Source: Parvularcula sp964556115 | GTDB taxonomy: Bacteria > Pseudomonadota > Alphaproteobacteria > Caulobacterales > Parvularculaceae | Length of the DNA stretch: 29,628 nucleotides | NCBI GenBank assembly: GCA_964556115.1 | Contig: CAZKVC010000022.1 | Coordinates: 1 to 29,628 of the forward strand | Reading direction: 5' to 3' | In this document: piece after piece, positions 6,372 to 15,347 of the stretch | Numbering within the stretch: the stretch's first letter is position 1 | How the letters are laid out: every line of letters begins with the position of its first letter | Translations under genes and position numbers: made by a program | Notes under the pieces: generated by a model | What the model was told of the DNA's origin: nothing | Database searches by the model: none | What the model saw: the letters and a program-made list of their open reading frames with translations, nothing else

Positions 6372-7943
6372 ATGGACCAAGACCACGCCGCACCGCATCA
6401 CGAACGCATCCTGATCGTCGACTTCGGCTCCCAGGTGACCCAGCTCATCGCCCGGCGCCTGCGTGAGGACGGGATCTATTGCGAGATCCATCCCTTCACC
6501 AGGACCGACCAGGCGTTCCTCGATGACTACACGCCAAAGGGCATCATCCTGTCGGGCGGGCCCGCTTCGGTGACCAGCGCGGACAGGCCCAATGTCGGCG
6601 AGCTCCTCGGCTACGGCGTTCCCGTCCTCGGCATCTGCTACGGCCAGCAGGTCATGGTGAAGGAGCTGGGCGGCGAGGTCGAAGTCTCAGGAGAGCGCGA
6701 GTTCGGCCGGGCCGAGGTCAAGATTACCCAGTCATCCGAGCTGTTCCAGACCGTATGGACCGCCGGCGGCAATTATCCGGTCTGGATGAGCCATGGCGAC
6801 CGCGTCATCAGCCTGCCCGAAGGCTTCCATGCCATCGGCACCAGCGACAACGCACCCTTCGCGGCCATCGCCGACGAAGTCCGGCAGTTCTACGGCGTGC
6901 AGTTCCACCCCGAAGTCGTCCACACCCTGGACGGCGCGCGGCTTCTTTCGAACTTCACCCGCGGCGTATGCGGAATGTCCGGTGACTGGACCATGGCGTC
7001 CTTCAAGGACGAGATGATCGCCAATATCAAGGAGCAGGTCGGCGATGGCCGGGTGATCTGTGGCCTGTCGGGCGGTGTCGATAGCGCTGTGGCGGCCGTC
7101 CTGATCCACGAGGCGATCGGCGACCAGCTGACCTGCGTGTTCGTCGATACCGGCCTGATGCGCCACAATGAAGGGCGCGAGGTCGTCGATCTCTTCCGCG
7201 GCAGCTACAACATCCCGCTGATCCACGTCGAAGCCGAGGACCAGTTCCTCGGTGAACTGAAGGGTGTGTCCGACCCAGAGCAGAAGCGCAAGATCATCGG
7301 CAGGCTGTTCGTTGAAGTCTTCGAAAAGGAAGCGAAGAAGGTCGAAGGCGCCAAGTTCCTCGCCCAGGGCACGCTTTATCCCGACGTGATCGAAAGCGTT
7401 TCCGCCACGGGCGGGCCTTCGGTCACGATCAAGTCGCACCACAATGTCGGCGGCCTGCCTGAGCGGATGGGCCTCGACCTCGTCGAACCCCTGCGGGAGC
7501 TTTTCAAGGACGAAGTGCGCGAGCTCGGCCGCGAGCTTGGCCTGCCGGACGGCTTCGTCAAACGCCACCCCTTCCCAGGGCCGGGCCTTGCGATCCGCAT
7601 CCCCGGCGAGATCACCAAGGACGCGGCGGACCTTCTTCGCAAGGCGGACAAGATCTATCTCGACGCGATCCGTGAAGAGGGCCTCTATGATGCGATCTGG
7701 CAGGCCTTCTCGGTCTTGCTTCCCGTACGGACGGTCGGTGTCATGGGCGATGCCCGTACCTATGACCAGGTCCTTGCGCTGCGCGCTGTAACGTCCACGG
7801 ACGGCATGACGGCCGATACCTATCCGTTCACCCATGATTTCCTGAGCCGGATCTCGACCAGGATCATCAACAACTGCCAGGGCATCGGGCGGGTCGTCTA
7901 TGACATCACGTCGAAGCCCCCGGGCACGATCGAGTGGGAATGA
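6372..7943 (+). CDS. guaA: GMP synthase (glutamine-hydrolysing)
   Basis: Converts XMP, ATP and glutamine to GMP in de novo purine synthesis. The 523-residue protein has an N-terminal class I glutamine amidotransferase domain with nucleophile Cys89 (GICYGQQ) and His179/Glu181 (QFHPEV). The ATP-pyrophosphatase domain has the PP-loop SGGVDS from Ser233, and the C-terminal dimerisation domain ends KPPGTIEWE as usual. Length is normal for GuaA. ATG 6372 is chosen; a TTG at 6363 would add three residues. There is no clear terminator in the 118 bp before the next gene. Confidence 0.97.
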   Translation: MDQDHAAPHHERILIVDFGSQVTQLIARRLREDGIYCEIHPFTRTDQAFLDDYTPKGIILSGGPASVTSADRPNVGELLGYGVPVLGICYGQQVMVKELGGEVEVSGEREFGRAEVKITQSSELFQTVWTAGGNYPVWMSHGDRVISLPEGFHAIGTSDNAPFAAIADEVRQFYGVQFHPEVVHTLDGARLLSNFTRGVCGMSGDWTMASFKDEMIANIKEQVGDGRVICGLSGGVDSAVAAVLIHEAIGDQLTCVFVDTGLMRHNEGREVVDLFRGSYNIPLIHVEAEDQFLGELKGVSDPEQKRKIIGRLFVEVFEKEAKKVEGAKFLAQGTLYPDVIESVSATGGPSVTIKSHHNVGGLPERMGLDLVEPLRELFKDEVRELGRELGLPDGFVKRHPFPGPGLAIRIPGEITKDAADLLRKADKIYLDAIREEGLYDAIWQAFSVLLPVRTVGVMGDARTYDQVLALRAVTSTDGMTADTYPFTHDFLSRISTRIINNCQGIGRVVYDITSKPPGTIEWE

Positions 7944-8061
7944 GCGTCATGCCGAAGGATAGTTATCCCCGCGGCGCGGCGATCGGCTAGAACAGCCCCC
8001 GCCTCGTCAGGGCGTGGAGGCCGTGCTAAATGGTTCCCTCTCGGCAGCGAAGGATGTGACG

Positions 8062-8832
8062 ATGAAAGCCTGGCCCCGCATTGTTACCCTCCTGGCCCTT
8101 GGTGCCGTGATCGTCTTCCTGGGCGTGATCTACGGCTACCGGCTAGGGCTCTGGGACCTCGGTGTCGTCTTTGGCTGGTTGCGGCCGATGATCCCCGTCC
8201 TGGGAATCGCGGCAGTGCTGGCGCTGGCCGCCGCGGTCGCACTTTTGCTGCGGCGGTCGTTTTTCGCATCGGTCGCTGCGCTCGTGGTTGGCCTGAGCGC
8301 GGCCAGCTTCGCCTACCTGCCGATCTGGATGCGCGGTGAAGCGAACAAGGTGCCGGCGATCCACGACATCACCACCGACTGGGTGAGCCCGCCTGAGTTC
8401 GTTGCAACCGCTCGTGAGCGGGGCCCGGACGACAATCCCGCCGCCTATGATTCCGAACAGACCGAGGCGCAGCTTTCCGCCTTCCCTGAAATCCAGCCAC
8501 TCGTCATGCCGCAGCCGCTGCCCGAGGCCTACGCCATTGCGCTCGAAGCGCTGAAAGCGGAGGGCTTGCGGATCGTTGAGGCTGCGCCTTCAGAAGGACG
8601 CATCGAGGCGACGGAGACCGTGCCGTTGTTCGGGTTCAAGGACGACGTGGTGGTGCGGCTTCGTAACGCCCACAATATCGCGACAGTGGTGGACATCCGC
8701 TCCAAGTCACGGGTGGGCCGCTCCGACCTCGGCTTCAATGCGAGGCGTATAGAGAGCCTCCTTCAGCGCATGGAAGAAGCGGGCGGCCGTCTGGAAGCAC
8801 CTTCGGAAGAAACCGAGGGCATGACGATCTGA
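8062..8832 (+). CDS. DUF1499 domain membrane protein
   Basis: A 256-residue inner-membrane protein. Three hydrophobic segments cover about residues 5-30, 50-70 and 75-96. The C-terminal DUF1499 domain follows: VPAIHDITTDWVSPPEF, then GRIEATETVPLFGFKDDVVVR and SRVGRSDLGFNARRI, which are the conserved positions of this family. Biochemical function of the family is unknown. The ATG at 8062 has an AAGGA SD with spacing about 7; a GTG at 8014 is in frame but has no good SD. It converges on a small minus-strand gene 11 bp away, and the only good plus-strand terminator lies beyond that gene, at 9077-9112. Confidence 0.85.
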   Translation: MKAWPRIVTLLALGAVIVFLGVIYGYRLGLWDLGVVFGWLRPMIPVLGIAAVLALAAAVALLLRRSFFASVAALVVGLSAASFAYLPIWMRGEANKVPAIHDITTDWVSPPEFVATARERGPDDNPAAYDSEQTEAQLSAFPEIQPLVMPQPLPEAYAIALEALKAEGLRIVEAAPSEGRIEATETVPLFGFKDDVVVRLRNAHNIATVVDIRSKSRVGRSDLGFNARRIESLLQRMEEAGGRLEAPSEETEGMTI

Positions 8833-8843
8833 GAGGGAAAGCG

Positions 8844-8996
8844 TCAGGCCTTGGCGGTCTTGGGCCCGGACTTCTCGTTGCGGCGGCCTTCCTCGCGCAG
8901 ACTACGGAAGATCTGATCGGCACGCAGGGAGCGGCGGTACTCAGTGGAGGCGAGCTGCTCCAGAAGTTCCCTGGTTTTCGATCTGTTGTCTGCCAT
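8844..8996 (-). CDS. small basic helical protein
   Basis: A 50-residue product starting MADNRSKTRELLEQLAST and continuing RADQIFRSLREEGRRNE, with a Lys-rich end. An in-frame ATG at 9032 would add 12 residues, but it has no SD; ATG 8996 has a weak AGGG. The amphipathic helices and normal GC-rich codon use support a real gene. It lies downstream of phaC on the same strand, 168 nt away. Function unknown. Confidence 0.6.
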   Translation of the reverse strand: MADNRSKTRELLEQLASTEYRRSLRADQIFRSLREEGRRNEKSGPKTAKA

Positions 8997-9076
8997 GCCC
9001 TGAGACCCTGAACGAATAGGTTTACCGCTCATTAAGGTAAGGTCTGCGCCATACCTCTTAAGGAAACGTGAACCGT

Positions 9077-9112
9077 TGCATCCTTCCGATCAAGAGTAGG
9101 ATGCATCTTTTT
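9077..9112 (+). terminator. rho-independent terminator (plus strand)
   Basis: TGCATCCT (9077-9084) pairs with AGGATGCA (9098-9105) and is followed by TCTTTTT. The T-run is only on the plus strand. The nearest plus-strand gene ending upstream is the DUF1499 gene at 8832, so its transcript would run antisense through the small gene at 8844-8996. Confidence 0.75.
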
Positions 9113-9164
9113 CCCGAAAATGAAGGTTCGCACGCGAATTTTTCACGCATTGCAGGGCGAAGGC

Positions 9165-11141
9165 TTACTCGCCCTTCACCTTGACGTAGCTGCCCGGGGC
9201 ATCCTCGATGACAGAAAGCTCGCGGTCGCCAGGTGCACGGGCCGCAACCTCGCCGCTGGAATGCGAGGAAAGCCACTCGATCCAGTAGGGCCACCAGCTA
9301 TGGTCGTGGAATTCGGCATTTTCCGTCCACGCAGCCAGGCTTTCGGGTAGACTGTCATTGGTGCGGTAGTGGTACTTCTTCTTGTCGGGATGGTTGATGA
9401 CCCCGGCGATGTGACCGGATCCGGCCAGCATGTAGGTGACGTCCCCGCCGAAAGAGCGAGCCGATCGGTAGACGGAGCCTGCCGGTGCGATATGGTCCTT
9501 CTCGCCCGCCTGCATGAAGATCGGAACCTTGACCTTGGCGAGGTCGATATGCGTGCCGTCGATCACGAGTTCGGACTTGGAAAGCTTGTTATGCTGATAG
9601 AACTCGCGGAGGTAATAGAGATGGCACGCCTTGGTCATCCGTGTGCTGTCGGCATTCCAGTAGAGGAGATCGAACTTCTTCGCTTCCTTGCCCTTGTAGT
9701 AGTTGTCCACGAAGGCTGACCAGATCAGATCGTTCGGGCGCAGCATGTTGAAGGTCCGCGCCATGGCGGAGCCCTCCAGGACACCGCCGGCGGCGTCGAT
9801 CTGCTTCTCGATGTTCTTGAGCTGCTTGTCGTCGACGAAGAGAAGGAGGTCACCGGCCTCGGCAAAGTCGGTCTGGGCCGTGAAGAACGTCGCGGTGTTG
9901 ATCCGCTCGTCGCCTTTCTGCGCCATGTAGGCGAGGGTGACGGCGAGGAGCGTCCCGCCGATGCAGTAGCCGATCGTGTCGAAGCTATCGGAGCCGGTTG
10001 CCCGTTCGGCAGCCTCGAGCGCCTCGAAGACGCCCTGGCGCATGTAATCGGGGAAGCTTTTGTCCTTGAGCTCGGGACCCGGATTGACCCAGCTGACGAC
10101 AAAGACCGTCCGGCCCTGATCGACCAGCCAGCGTATGAAGCTGTTCTCGGGCTGGAGGTCGAGAATGTAGAACTTGTTGATCCAGGGCGGGAAGATGACC
10201 ATCGGACGCTCGGCCACCTTGTCCGTTGTCGGACTGTACTGGATGAGCTGCATCAGCTCGTTCTGGTAGACGACCTTGCCCGGCGTGGTGGCGAGGTTTT
10301 CGCCGACCTTGAAGAAGTCGAGGTCGGCCTGCCTGATGGCGAGCTCGCCGTGCCCACGCTCGAGGTCGGCCATGAAGTTTTCGAGGCCCTTGAGGAAGTT
10401 TGCGCCCTGGGTCGCCATCGTCTCGTCGATGACTTCGGGGTTGAGGGCGGGAACGTTGGTCGGCGCCATCGCGGCGAGGAACTGATCGGCGTGGAACTGC
10501 GCCCGCCGCTTGGTCGCGTCGTCAACACCGTCGGCGGAAAGAATGGCGTCATCGACCCATTTGGAGAGAAGGAGATAGCTTTGCTTGACGAAGTCGAGCA
10601 CCGGATTTTCCGACCAGGCTTCGTGTTTGAAGCGCTTGTCGGAGGGGCCCGGCTCGATGATCGCCTCGGCCGTTTTGCCAGAAGCCCGCTCGGTCATCGC
10701 GCCGAAGAGCTTGGCGTAATTGTCCCAGAGCGACATCTGCAGCGACATGACCTTGAGCGGGTCGGTCGAAAGCGCCGAGACCACCTGAGACGTCGCCTCG
10801 GCGACGTTGAGCGGGTCGGTGGGGGCTTCGGCACCTATCCGCCCAGAGCTGACGCGCCGTTCAGCGGCGTCGCGCATGACGTCCTGCGCCTTTATGTTGA
10901 TGTCCGCCATGGTCCGGGTGAGCGCAGCCATGTCCGCATAGGGAGGGTAACCCTGGCTCCGCGGACCGTTCTTCTGCGCGGATACCTTGGCATCGGGAAC
11001 GGGGCGCAGCCGCGCTTCCGCTTCGCCATTGTCCTTCGCAGCATCGGAGCTGTCGGCCGCCTCGGGTTCGGGCGCCGCTTTCTTCTTGGTCGTCTTAGCC
11101 GCCTGGCCCTTGGCTTCGGCGGAGCGTTCGTTCCCGGACAT
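9165..11141 (-). CDS. phaC: class I polyhydroxyalkanoate synthase
   Basis: Polymerises (R)-3-hydroxyacyl-CoA into PHA storage granules in the cytoplasm. The 658-residue protein has a low-complexity Lys/Ala/Glu-rich N-terminus (residues 1-65 or so), the PhaC N-terminal domain and an alpha/beta-hydrolase core. The catalytic triad is visible: Cys393 in GYCIGGT, Asp549 in GEKDH and His577 in GSGHIAGV. These spacings match well-studied class I enzymes. Class I members are usually near 590 residues, so the extra length is mostly the N-terminal tail. ATG 11141 has an AGGTGAG SD; the open frame runs further upstream but overlaps the divergent promoter region. No phaA, phaB, phasin or depolymerase is in the window. 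Confidence 0.95.
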   Translation of the reverse strand: MSGNERSAEAKGQAAKTTKKKAAPEPEAADSSDAAKDNGEAEARLRPVPDAKVSAQKNGPRSQGYPPYADMAALTRTMADINIKAQDVMRDAAERRVSSGRIGAEAPTDPLNVAEATSQVVSALSTDPLKVMSLQMSLWDNYAKLFGAMTERASGKTAEAIIEPGPSDKRFKHEAWSENPVLDFVKQSYLLLSKWVDDAILSADGVDDATKRRAQFHADQFLAAMAPTNVPALNPEVIDETMATQGANFLKGLENFMADLERGHGELAIRQADLDFFKVGENLATTPGKVVYQNELMQLIQYSPTTDKVAERPMVIFPPWINKFYILDLQPENSFIRWLVDQGRTVFVVSWVNPGPELKDKSFPDYMRQGVFEALEAAERATGSDSFDTIGYCIGGTLLAVTLAYMAQKGDERINTATFFTAQTDFAEAGDLLLFVDDKQLKNIEKQIDAAGGVLEGSAMARTFNMLRPNDLIWSAFVDNYYKGKEAKKFDLLYWNADSTRMTKACHLYYLREFYQHNKLSKSELVIDGTHIDLAKVKVPIFMQAGEKDHIAPAGSVYRSARSFGGDVTYMLAGSGHIAGVINHPDKKKYHYRTNDSLPESLAAWTENAEFHDHSWWPYWIEWLSSHSSGEVAARAPGDRELSVIEDAPGSYVKVKGE

Positions 11142-11227
11142 GACACTCACCTGCTTGTTCGGTTTGTTGGTTTCAGGCAGGGACGTTGAAGCGGCCTTGC
11201 GCGGCATTTGGCAACCGGGAGTTACAT

Positions 11228-11623
11228 ATGCGTTTGCCTGCTCTGGTTCTTTTGATCGCGCTGGGGTCGGCATCCTGCCAGACCCAGCCGACGCGATCGG
11301 CCGGGGAAATGCGTATCGAAGAGGTCGCCAGGGAGCGCCGCAAAGGCGAGCGTTTCCCTGTCCTCACCCGCCTCCCGAGCGAGGCCGCCGTGATCGGCGA
11401 GGTCATTCCCGAAGGCACGGGCCCCGCGCTTATCCAGGCTGCGGAGAGTGTGACCGAGGCGCGCGAGCTCGCCGAAGCCAGTCTGCAACCCGATGACGAG
11501 GAAGCGGTCGCGGCCGAACTGCGTGCCCTCGTGCAACGTGTGCAGCGCCCCTGGCGGGAAGAGCCTTCCGCGACCCGCGAAGACCTCGGCTTTCCCGTGC
11601 CCCCGCCGCTGGACAGTCCATGA
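11228..11623 (+). CDS. small lipoprotein of unknown function
   Basis: A 131-residue lipoprotein with signal MRLPALVLLIALGSASCQTQ and lipidated Cys 17. A GGGAG SD with spacing about 6 fixes ATG 11228, and the in-frame upstream start at 11186 is rejected for that reason. The mature part is mostly helical and charged (EMRIEEVARERRKGERFPVL; TEARELAEASLQPDDEEAVA) and ends in a Pro-rich tail. It diverges from phaC across 86 bp and precedes hom by 77 bp. No family recognised. Confidence 0.75.
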   Translation: MRLPALVLLIALGSASCQTQPTRSAGEMRIEEVARERRKGERFPVLTRLPSEAAVIGEVIPEGTGPALIQAAESVTEARELAEASLQPDDEEAVAAELRALVQRVQRPWREEPSATREDLGFPVPPPLDSP

Positions 11624-11700
11624 GCCGGGCGCATCCCGCCCTTGAGGGTGCGGCGAAACCGTCTAAGTCGGCCCTTGCGGCGAAGTGAGGAGATAAGCCC

Positions 11701-13002
11701 GTGAGCGAACTGCGCGTCGCCATTGCCGGGCTCGGCACCGTGGGCACCAGCCTGATCCGGATTCTCGAGGACGAGAGCGGGCGGGCCACTTCGCCAATGA
11801 AGATCGTCGCGGTCAGCGCGCGGCAGCGGGACCGCGAGCGGGCGGTTCCGACCGAACATTATACGTGGTGGGATGATCCGGTCGCCATGGCACGGGCCGA
11901 CGGCATCGACGTCTTCGTCGAGCTGATGGGCGGAGAGGACGGCACCGCGAAAGAGGCCGTCGAGGCGGCGCTGTCGATGGGCCGCCAGGTCGTGACCGCC
12001 AACAAGGCCATGATCGCCAAACACGGCCTCGCCCTCGCCGAACTTGCCGAGCGCAACGGGGCCGCCCTCCGTTACGAAGCTGCAGTTGCCGGCGGCGTAC
12101 CCGTGATCCGTGCCCTGCGCGACGGTCTGGCCGGCGCGCGGGTTTCGCGGCTGAAGGGGGTCCTGAACGGCACCTGCAATTTCATCATCGGCGAGATGGA
12201 AGGCGGCCAGTCCTATGACGACGCCCTCAGTGAGGCCCAGAAGATCGGCTACGCCGAGGCCGATCCGAGTTTTGACGTCGGCGGTATCGACGCGGCGCAG
12301 AAGCTCGCGATCCTATCGGCGCTCGCCTTTGACACCATGCCGCCCCTTTCGGACATCGCGCCCACGGGCATCGAAAGACTGAGCACGGACGATCTGCGAG
12401 CCGCTGGCGACCTCGGCTACCGTATCAAGCTTGTGGCGGAAGCCGTGCGGGATGGTGACCGGTTCGCCTTCCGGACCGGCCCCGCGCTCGTGCCGATCAG
12501 CGAGCCCATCAGCATGATCGAGGATTCCGGCAATATCGTCACCGCCGAGGCCGAGCCCCTGGGCGCCCTGACCATGACAGGGCCGGGCGCTGGCGGCGGC
12601 GCGACGGCCTGCGCCGTGGCGGCGGATCTCGTGACCATCGCGCGGGGCGCGACAGGCCCGACCTTTGCCGTTCCCGTCGCCTCCATCGAGCGCGCGCCCA
12701 GGACCGACCCGGACCTTCTGTCCAACCCGTTTTTCATCCGGGTGCTGGTTAAGGACCGTCCCGGCGTCCTTGCCAAGCTGACCACGGCCCTTGCCGATCT
12801 CGACGTCAGTATCGACACGATCCAGCAGGGTCCGGTTTTCGATCCTCACTCGGTGACCCGCTTTGCCGACGCGGCTGAACTCGTCATCACGACCCACACC
12901 CTGACACAGGCCGCTGCGGGCAGGCTGGCACGATCCCTGGAAGAGCTTCCGATCGTGATAGCGCCCGCATCGATCTATCCCATTTTGCACGAAAAGGACT
13001 GA
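11701..13002 (+). CDS. hom: homoserine dehydrogenase
   Basis: Reduces aspartate semialdehyde to homoserine, the branch step to threonine, methionine and isoleucine. The 433-residue single-function enzyme has the NAD(P)-binding GLGTVGTSL at the N-terminus, VTANKAMIAKHG, the catalytic-domain signature GVLNGTCNFIIGEM and EADPSFDVGGIDAAQKLAIL, and a C-terminal ACT domain (VLVKDRPGVLAKLTTALADL), which implies feedback control by an amino acid, usually threonine. The GTG start follows AGGAGA. glpX starts 6 nt after the stop, the common alphaproteobacterial pairing. Confidence 0.96.
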   Translation: MSELRVAIAGLGTVGTSLIRILEDESGRATSPMKIVAVSARQRDRERAVPTEHYTWWDDPVAMARADGIDVFVELMGGEDGTAKEAVEAALSMGRQVVTANKAMIAKHGLALAELAERNGAALRYEAAVAGGVPVIRALRDGLAGARVSRLKGVLNGTCNFIIGEMEGGQSYDDALSEAQKIGYAEADPSFDVGGIDAAQKLAILSALAFDTMPPLSDIAPTGIERLSTDDLRAAGDLGYRIKLVAEAVRDGDRFAFRTGPALVPISEPISMIEDSGNIVTAEAEPLGALTMTGPGAGGGATACAVAADLVTIARGATGPTFAVPVASIERAPRTDPDLLSNPFFIRVLVKDRPGVLAKLTTALADLDVSIDTIQQGPVFDPHSVTRFADAAELVITTHTLTQAAAGRLARSLEELPIVIAPASIYPILHEKD

Positions 13003-13008
13003 CCAGCC

Positions 13009-13998
13009 ATGGTGAAGCACGACGACGCCTATCTCGACCGTATCCTGACCATCGAACTTGGCCGCTGCACCGAAGCGGCGGCGGTTGCGGCGTCGACCAT
13101 GATCGGGCGCGGCGACAAGATGGCCGCCGACCAGGCCGCGGTGGATGCGCTGCGGACGGCGCTGAACAAGCTCGACATCGACGGCACCATCGTCATCGGC
13201 GAGGGCGAGATGGACGAGGCGCCGATGCTCTATATCGGCGAGAAAGTCGGGCAGGGCGGCCCGAAGATCGACATCGCCCTCGACCCGCTCGAGGGGACGA
13301 CCCTTACCGCCAAGGCCATGTCCGACGCCCTCGCGGTGGTCGCGATGGCGACGGAGGGCGGCCTGCTGCACGCGCCTGACGTCTACATGGACAAGATCGC
13401 CATCGGCCCCGGCTATCCCGAAGGCACGGTGGATCTCGACGCCCCGGCGGAGGAGAACATCCTGAACCTCGCCAAGGCGAAGAACGAGAAGCCCGACAAC
13501 CTCACCATCTGCTGCCTCGACCGTGACCGGCACAGCAACATCATCAAGGCGGCGCGCAAGGTGAATGCCAGGGTCTTCCTGATCCCTGATGGCGATGTCG
13601 CCGGCGTTTTCCATGTGACGAGTTCGGATGAAACCGGCGTCGACATGTATCTCGGCTCAGGGGGCGCTCCTGAAGGTGTCCTCGCCGCGGCGGCTCTCCG
13701 CTGCGTCGGCGGGCAGATGCAGGGGCGGCTGAAATTCGCCGATGATGCCGAACGTGAGCGGGCGGCGAAGGCGAACATCTCCGATCTCGACCGCAAATAC
13801 GACCTCATGGACATGGCCGGCGGCGACGTGATGTTTGCTGCCACCGGCGTCACCGACGGCACCATGCTGAAGGGCGTGAAGTGGCGTGGCGATACGGTTC
13901 GGACACAGACCATGGTCATGCGGAGCAAATCCGGCACGGTCCGCGTCATCGACGCGGTCAGCAAGGCGGACAGCTTCAATCTCGGCTATCGCCGCTAA
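13009..13998 (+). CDS. glpX: class II fructose-1,6-bisphosphatase GlpX
   Basis: Hydrolyses fructose-1,6-bisphosphate to fructose-6-phosphate in gluconeogenesis. The 329-residue protein carries the metal and substrate motifs GEGEMDEAPMLYIGEKVG and DIALDPLEGTTL, plus ATGVTDGTMLKGV near the C-terminus. It is probably co-transcribed with hom (6-nt gap, AAGGA SD). In many relatives recJ comes next; here a gene-free gap follows. Confidence 0.96.
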   Translation: MVKHDDAYLDRILTIELGRCTEAAAVAASTMIGRGDKMAADQAAVDALRTALNKLDIDGTIVIGEGEMDEAPMLYIGEKVGQGGPKIDIALDPLEGTTLTAKAMSDALAVVAMATEGGLLHAPDVYMDKIAIGPGYPEGTVDLDAPAEENILNLAKAKNEKPDNLTICCLDRDRHSNIIKAARKVNARVFLIPDGDVAGVFHVTSSDETGVDMYLGSGGAPEGVLAAAALRCVGGQMQGRLKFADDAERERAAKANISDLDRKYDLMDMAGGDVMFAATGVTDGTMLKGVKWRGDTVRTQTMVMRSKSGTVRVIDAVSKADSFNLGYRR

Positions 13999-14305
13999 GG
14001 ACAGGAGGCGAAGCGCAGGTGTTTCGGTCAGCACGATCGGCACACCCGCCGTTGAACTTCCCTTCATGCCACGCCGTTTTGTGTTGGGCGTTTCCATCAG
14101 GCAGAAGTGCAATCGGCTGGCTTCGACGATGAGGCGGCCACCATCCGCGAGGCATTCGGCCGTTCGGGACTACAACTTTTCTGATCGGGCCCGCTTGGGC
14201 GATAGGTGCGACCGATAGCGGTCATCGCAGCTTCGGGGTTGGCCGCGCGGGGAACGCGCCGTAACTCTGGGGGCAACCGCAACGACGAACAGGAGGAGAC
14301 ATCCC
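13999..14305. other. gene-free stretch after glpX
   Basis: These 307 bp hold no gene I can support. Short frames on both strands lack an SD and have no recognisable sequence. The only site visible is the strong SD (AGGAGGAG, 14291-14298) of the next gene. No terminator with a T-run, tRNA or riboswitch fold was found. Confidence 0.6.
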
Positions 14306-14602
14306 ATGTCGTTCACTGGAACCTATAACGTCACCATCAACACCCCCATGGGCAAGCAGGAAGGCGTCCTGACCCTTGAGGAAACCGGCGGCGCGCTGAC
14401 CGGCAACATGGCCGCCCAAGGTGACAAGACCGAGATCAAGAACGGCCGGGTCGAAAACGACACCGCCTATTGGGACGTTGACGTTACCAAGCCGATGCCG
14501 CTGACGCTCAGCTTCGAAGGCAAGAAGAACCACGACATGATCAACGGCAATGTGAAGCTCGGCGCCTTCGGTCAGTCGACCTTCGAAGCCACCGCCGCCT
14601 GA
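14306..14602 (+). CDS. small beta-rich protein of a common alphaproteobacterial family
   Basis: A 98-residue protein without a signal peptide. It has alternating strand-like segments (MSFTGTYNVTINTPMGKQEG; GNMAAQGDKTEIKNGRVEND; KPMPLTLSFEGK; GNVKLGAFGQSTFEATAA), a pattern I know from small conserved hypothetical proteins of Rhizobiales and Sphingomonadales that read like a small beta barrel. Function is not known. Strong SD with spacing 7. Confidence 0.8.
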   Translation: MSFTGTYNVTINTPMGKQEGVLTLEETGGALTGNMAAQGDKTEIKNGRVENDTAYWDVDVTKPMPLTLSFEGKKNHDMINGNVKLGAFGQSTFEATAA

Positions 14603-14618
14603 GGCACTGATCAACGGT

Positions 14619-14646
14619 CGGGAGAGCGCCAAGCGGCGCTTTCCCG
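14619..14646. terminator. strong hairpin after the small beta-rich gene
   Basis: A 12-bp stem with one G-T wobble on the RNA: CGGGAGAGCGCC (14619-14630), loop AAGC, GGCGCTTTCCCG (14635-14646). No T-run follows on the plus strand, so factor-independent termination is uncertain. It lies 17 bp after the stop and may end or stabilise the transcript. Confidence 0.5.
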
Positions 14647-14712
14647 CCACATGGCGCGAATCATCAGCTACGCGTTGTGTTCCTCCCCATTGTCAGACCG
14701 GCGGAGGGATGA

Positions 14713-15282
14713 ATGGAGCCGAAAGAACGCATCATCTTCGACGGCTGGTCCGGCCTGCTCGAAGTTATCGTCAGCGCCCCGCTTCTCTATGTTCTGGTCG
14801 TCGCGGCCGTGAACATCAGCGGCAAGCGGACCACCGGCCAGATGAACAATTTCGACTGGATCGTGACCGTCGCGATCGGGTCGATTGTCGCCTCCGGCAT
14901 CGTCATCAGGACAGTTTCCGTGGTCGAGGCCGCGACGGCCGCGACCATCCTTTTCGGCATGCAGTGGATCGCCACCCGCCTCGCGGTGTCGAGCGACCGG
15001 GTCGGCAAGGCTCTCAAGACGGAGCCTCGCGTGCTCCTGTCCCGCGGCGCGTTCCTGCCAGACAACATGAAGGCCGAGCGGATCACCGAAGACGAAGTTA
15101 TCGCCGCGGTGCGCAAGGCGGGATACACTGACCTCAATGAGATCGCGTGGGTCATCCTCGAGAACGACGGCCAGTTCAGCATCATTCGCCGTGAGGAGGG
15201 CGACAGGGCATCAAGGAAGGTCGTCCCGGATGCGTTGCGCGGCCCCTTCGATGGGAAATCCCCTCGTCGCGCCTATCACTAG
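14713..15282 (+). CDS. DUF421 (YetF-like) membrane protein
   Basis: A 189-residue inner-membrane protein. Three hydrophobic segments (about 14-35, 45-65 and 70-90) include the DUF421 signature SGKRTTGQMNNFDW. A soluble C-terminal domain follows, with ERITEDEVIAAVRKAGYTDL and VILENDGQFSIIRR, the family's usual G-x-F-S-V/I element. The function of DUF421 proteins is poorly known; the Bacillus relatives YetF and YrbG are membrane proteins. Start ATG 14713 follows GGAGGG. A divergent promoter is not seen; the next gene on the strand is pdhA after 65 bp. Confidence 0.88.
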   Translation: MEPKERIIFDGWSGLLEVIVSAPLLYVLVVAAVNISGKRTTGQMNNFDWIVTVAIGSIVASGIVIRTVSVVEAATAATILFGMQWIATRLAVSSDRVGKALKTEPRVLLSRGAFLPDNMKAERITEDEVIAAVRKAGYTDLNEIAWVILENDGQFSIIRREEGDRASRKVVPDALRGPFDGKSPRRAYH

Positions 15283-15347
15283 CAGCTTGCCGGGTTTGCC
15301 AAACTTCGGCTGTCTCGCCTAAGGAGCGCCTGAACGAAGGAGCCGTT

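Noticed and set aside
6732..7835. A 367-codon frame antisense to guaA
   Set aside because: It is a shadow of guaA; the sequence looks like reverse-read conserved enzyme motifs.
9021..9035. A CtrA-like site (TTTA, 7 bp, TTAA) upstream of the small gene at 8996
   Set aside because: One half-site has a mismatch and a single such match is expected by chance.
14101..14187. A short frame ending FGRSGLQLF that reads like a protein C-terminus
   Set aside because: It is closed by a stop at about 14053 and has no start or SD; it could be a gene remnant but there is too little to support it.
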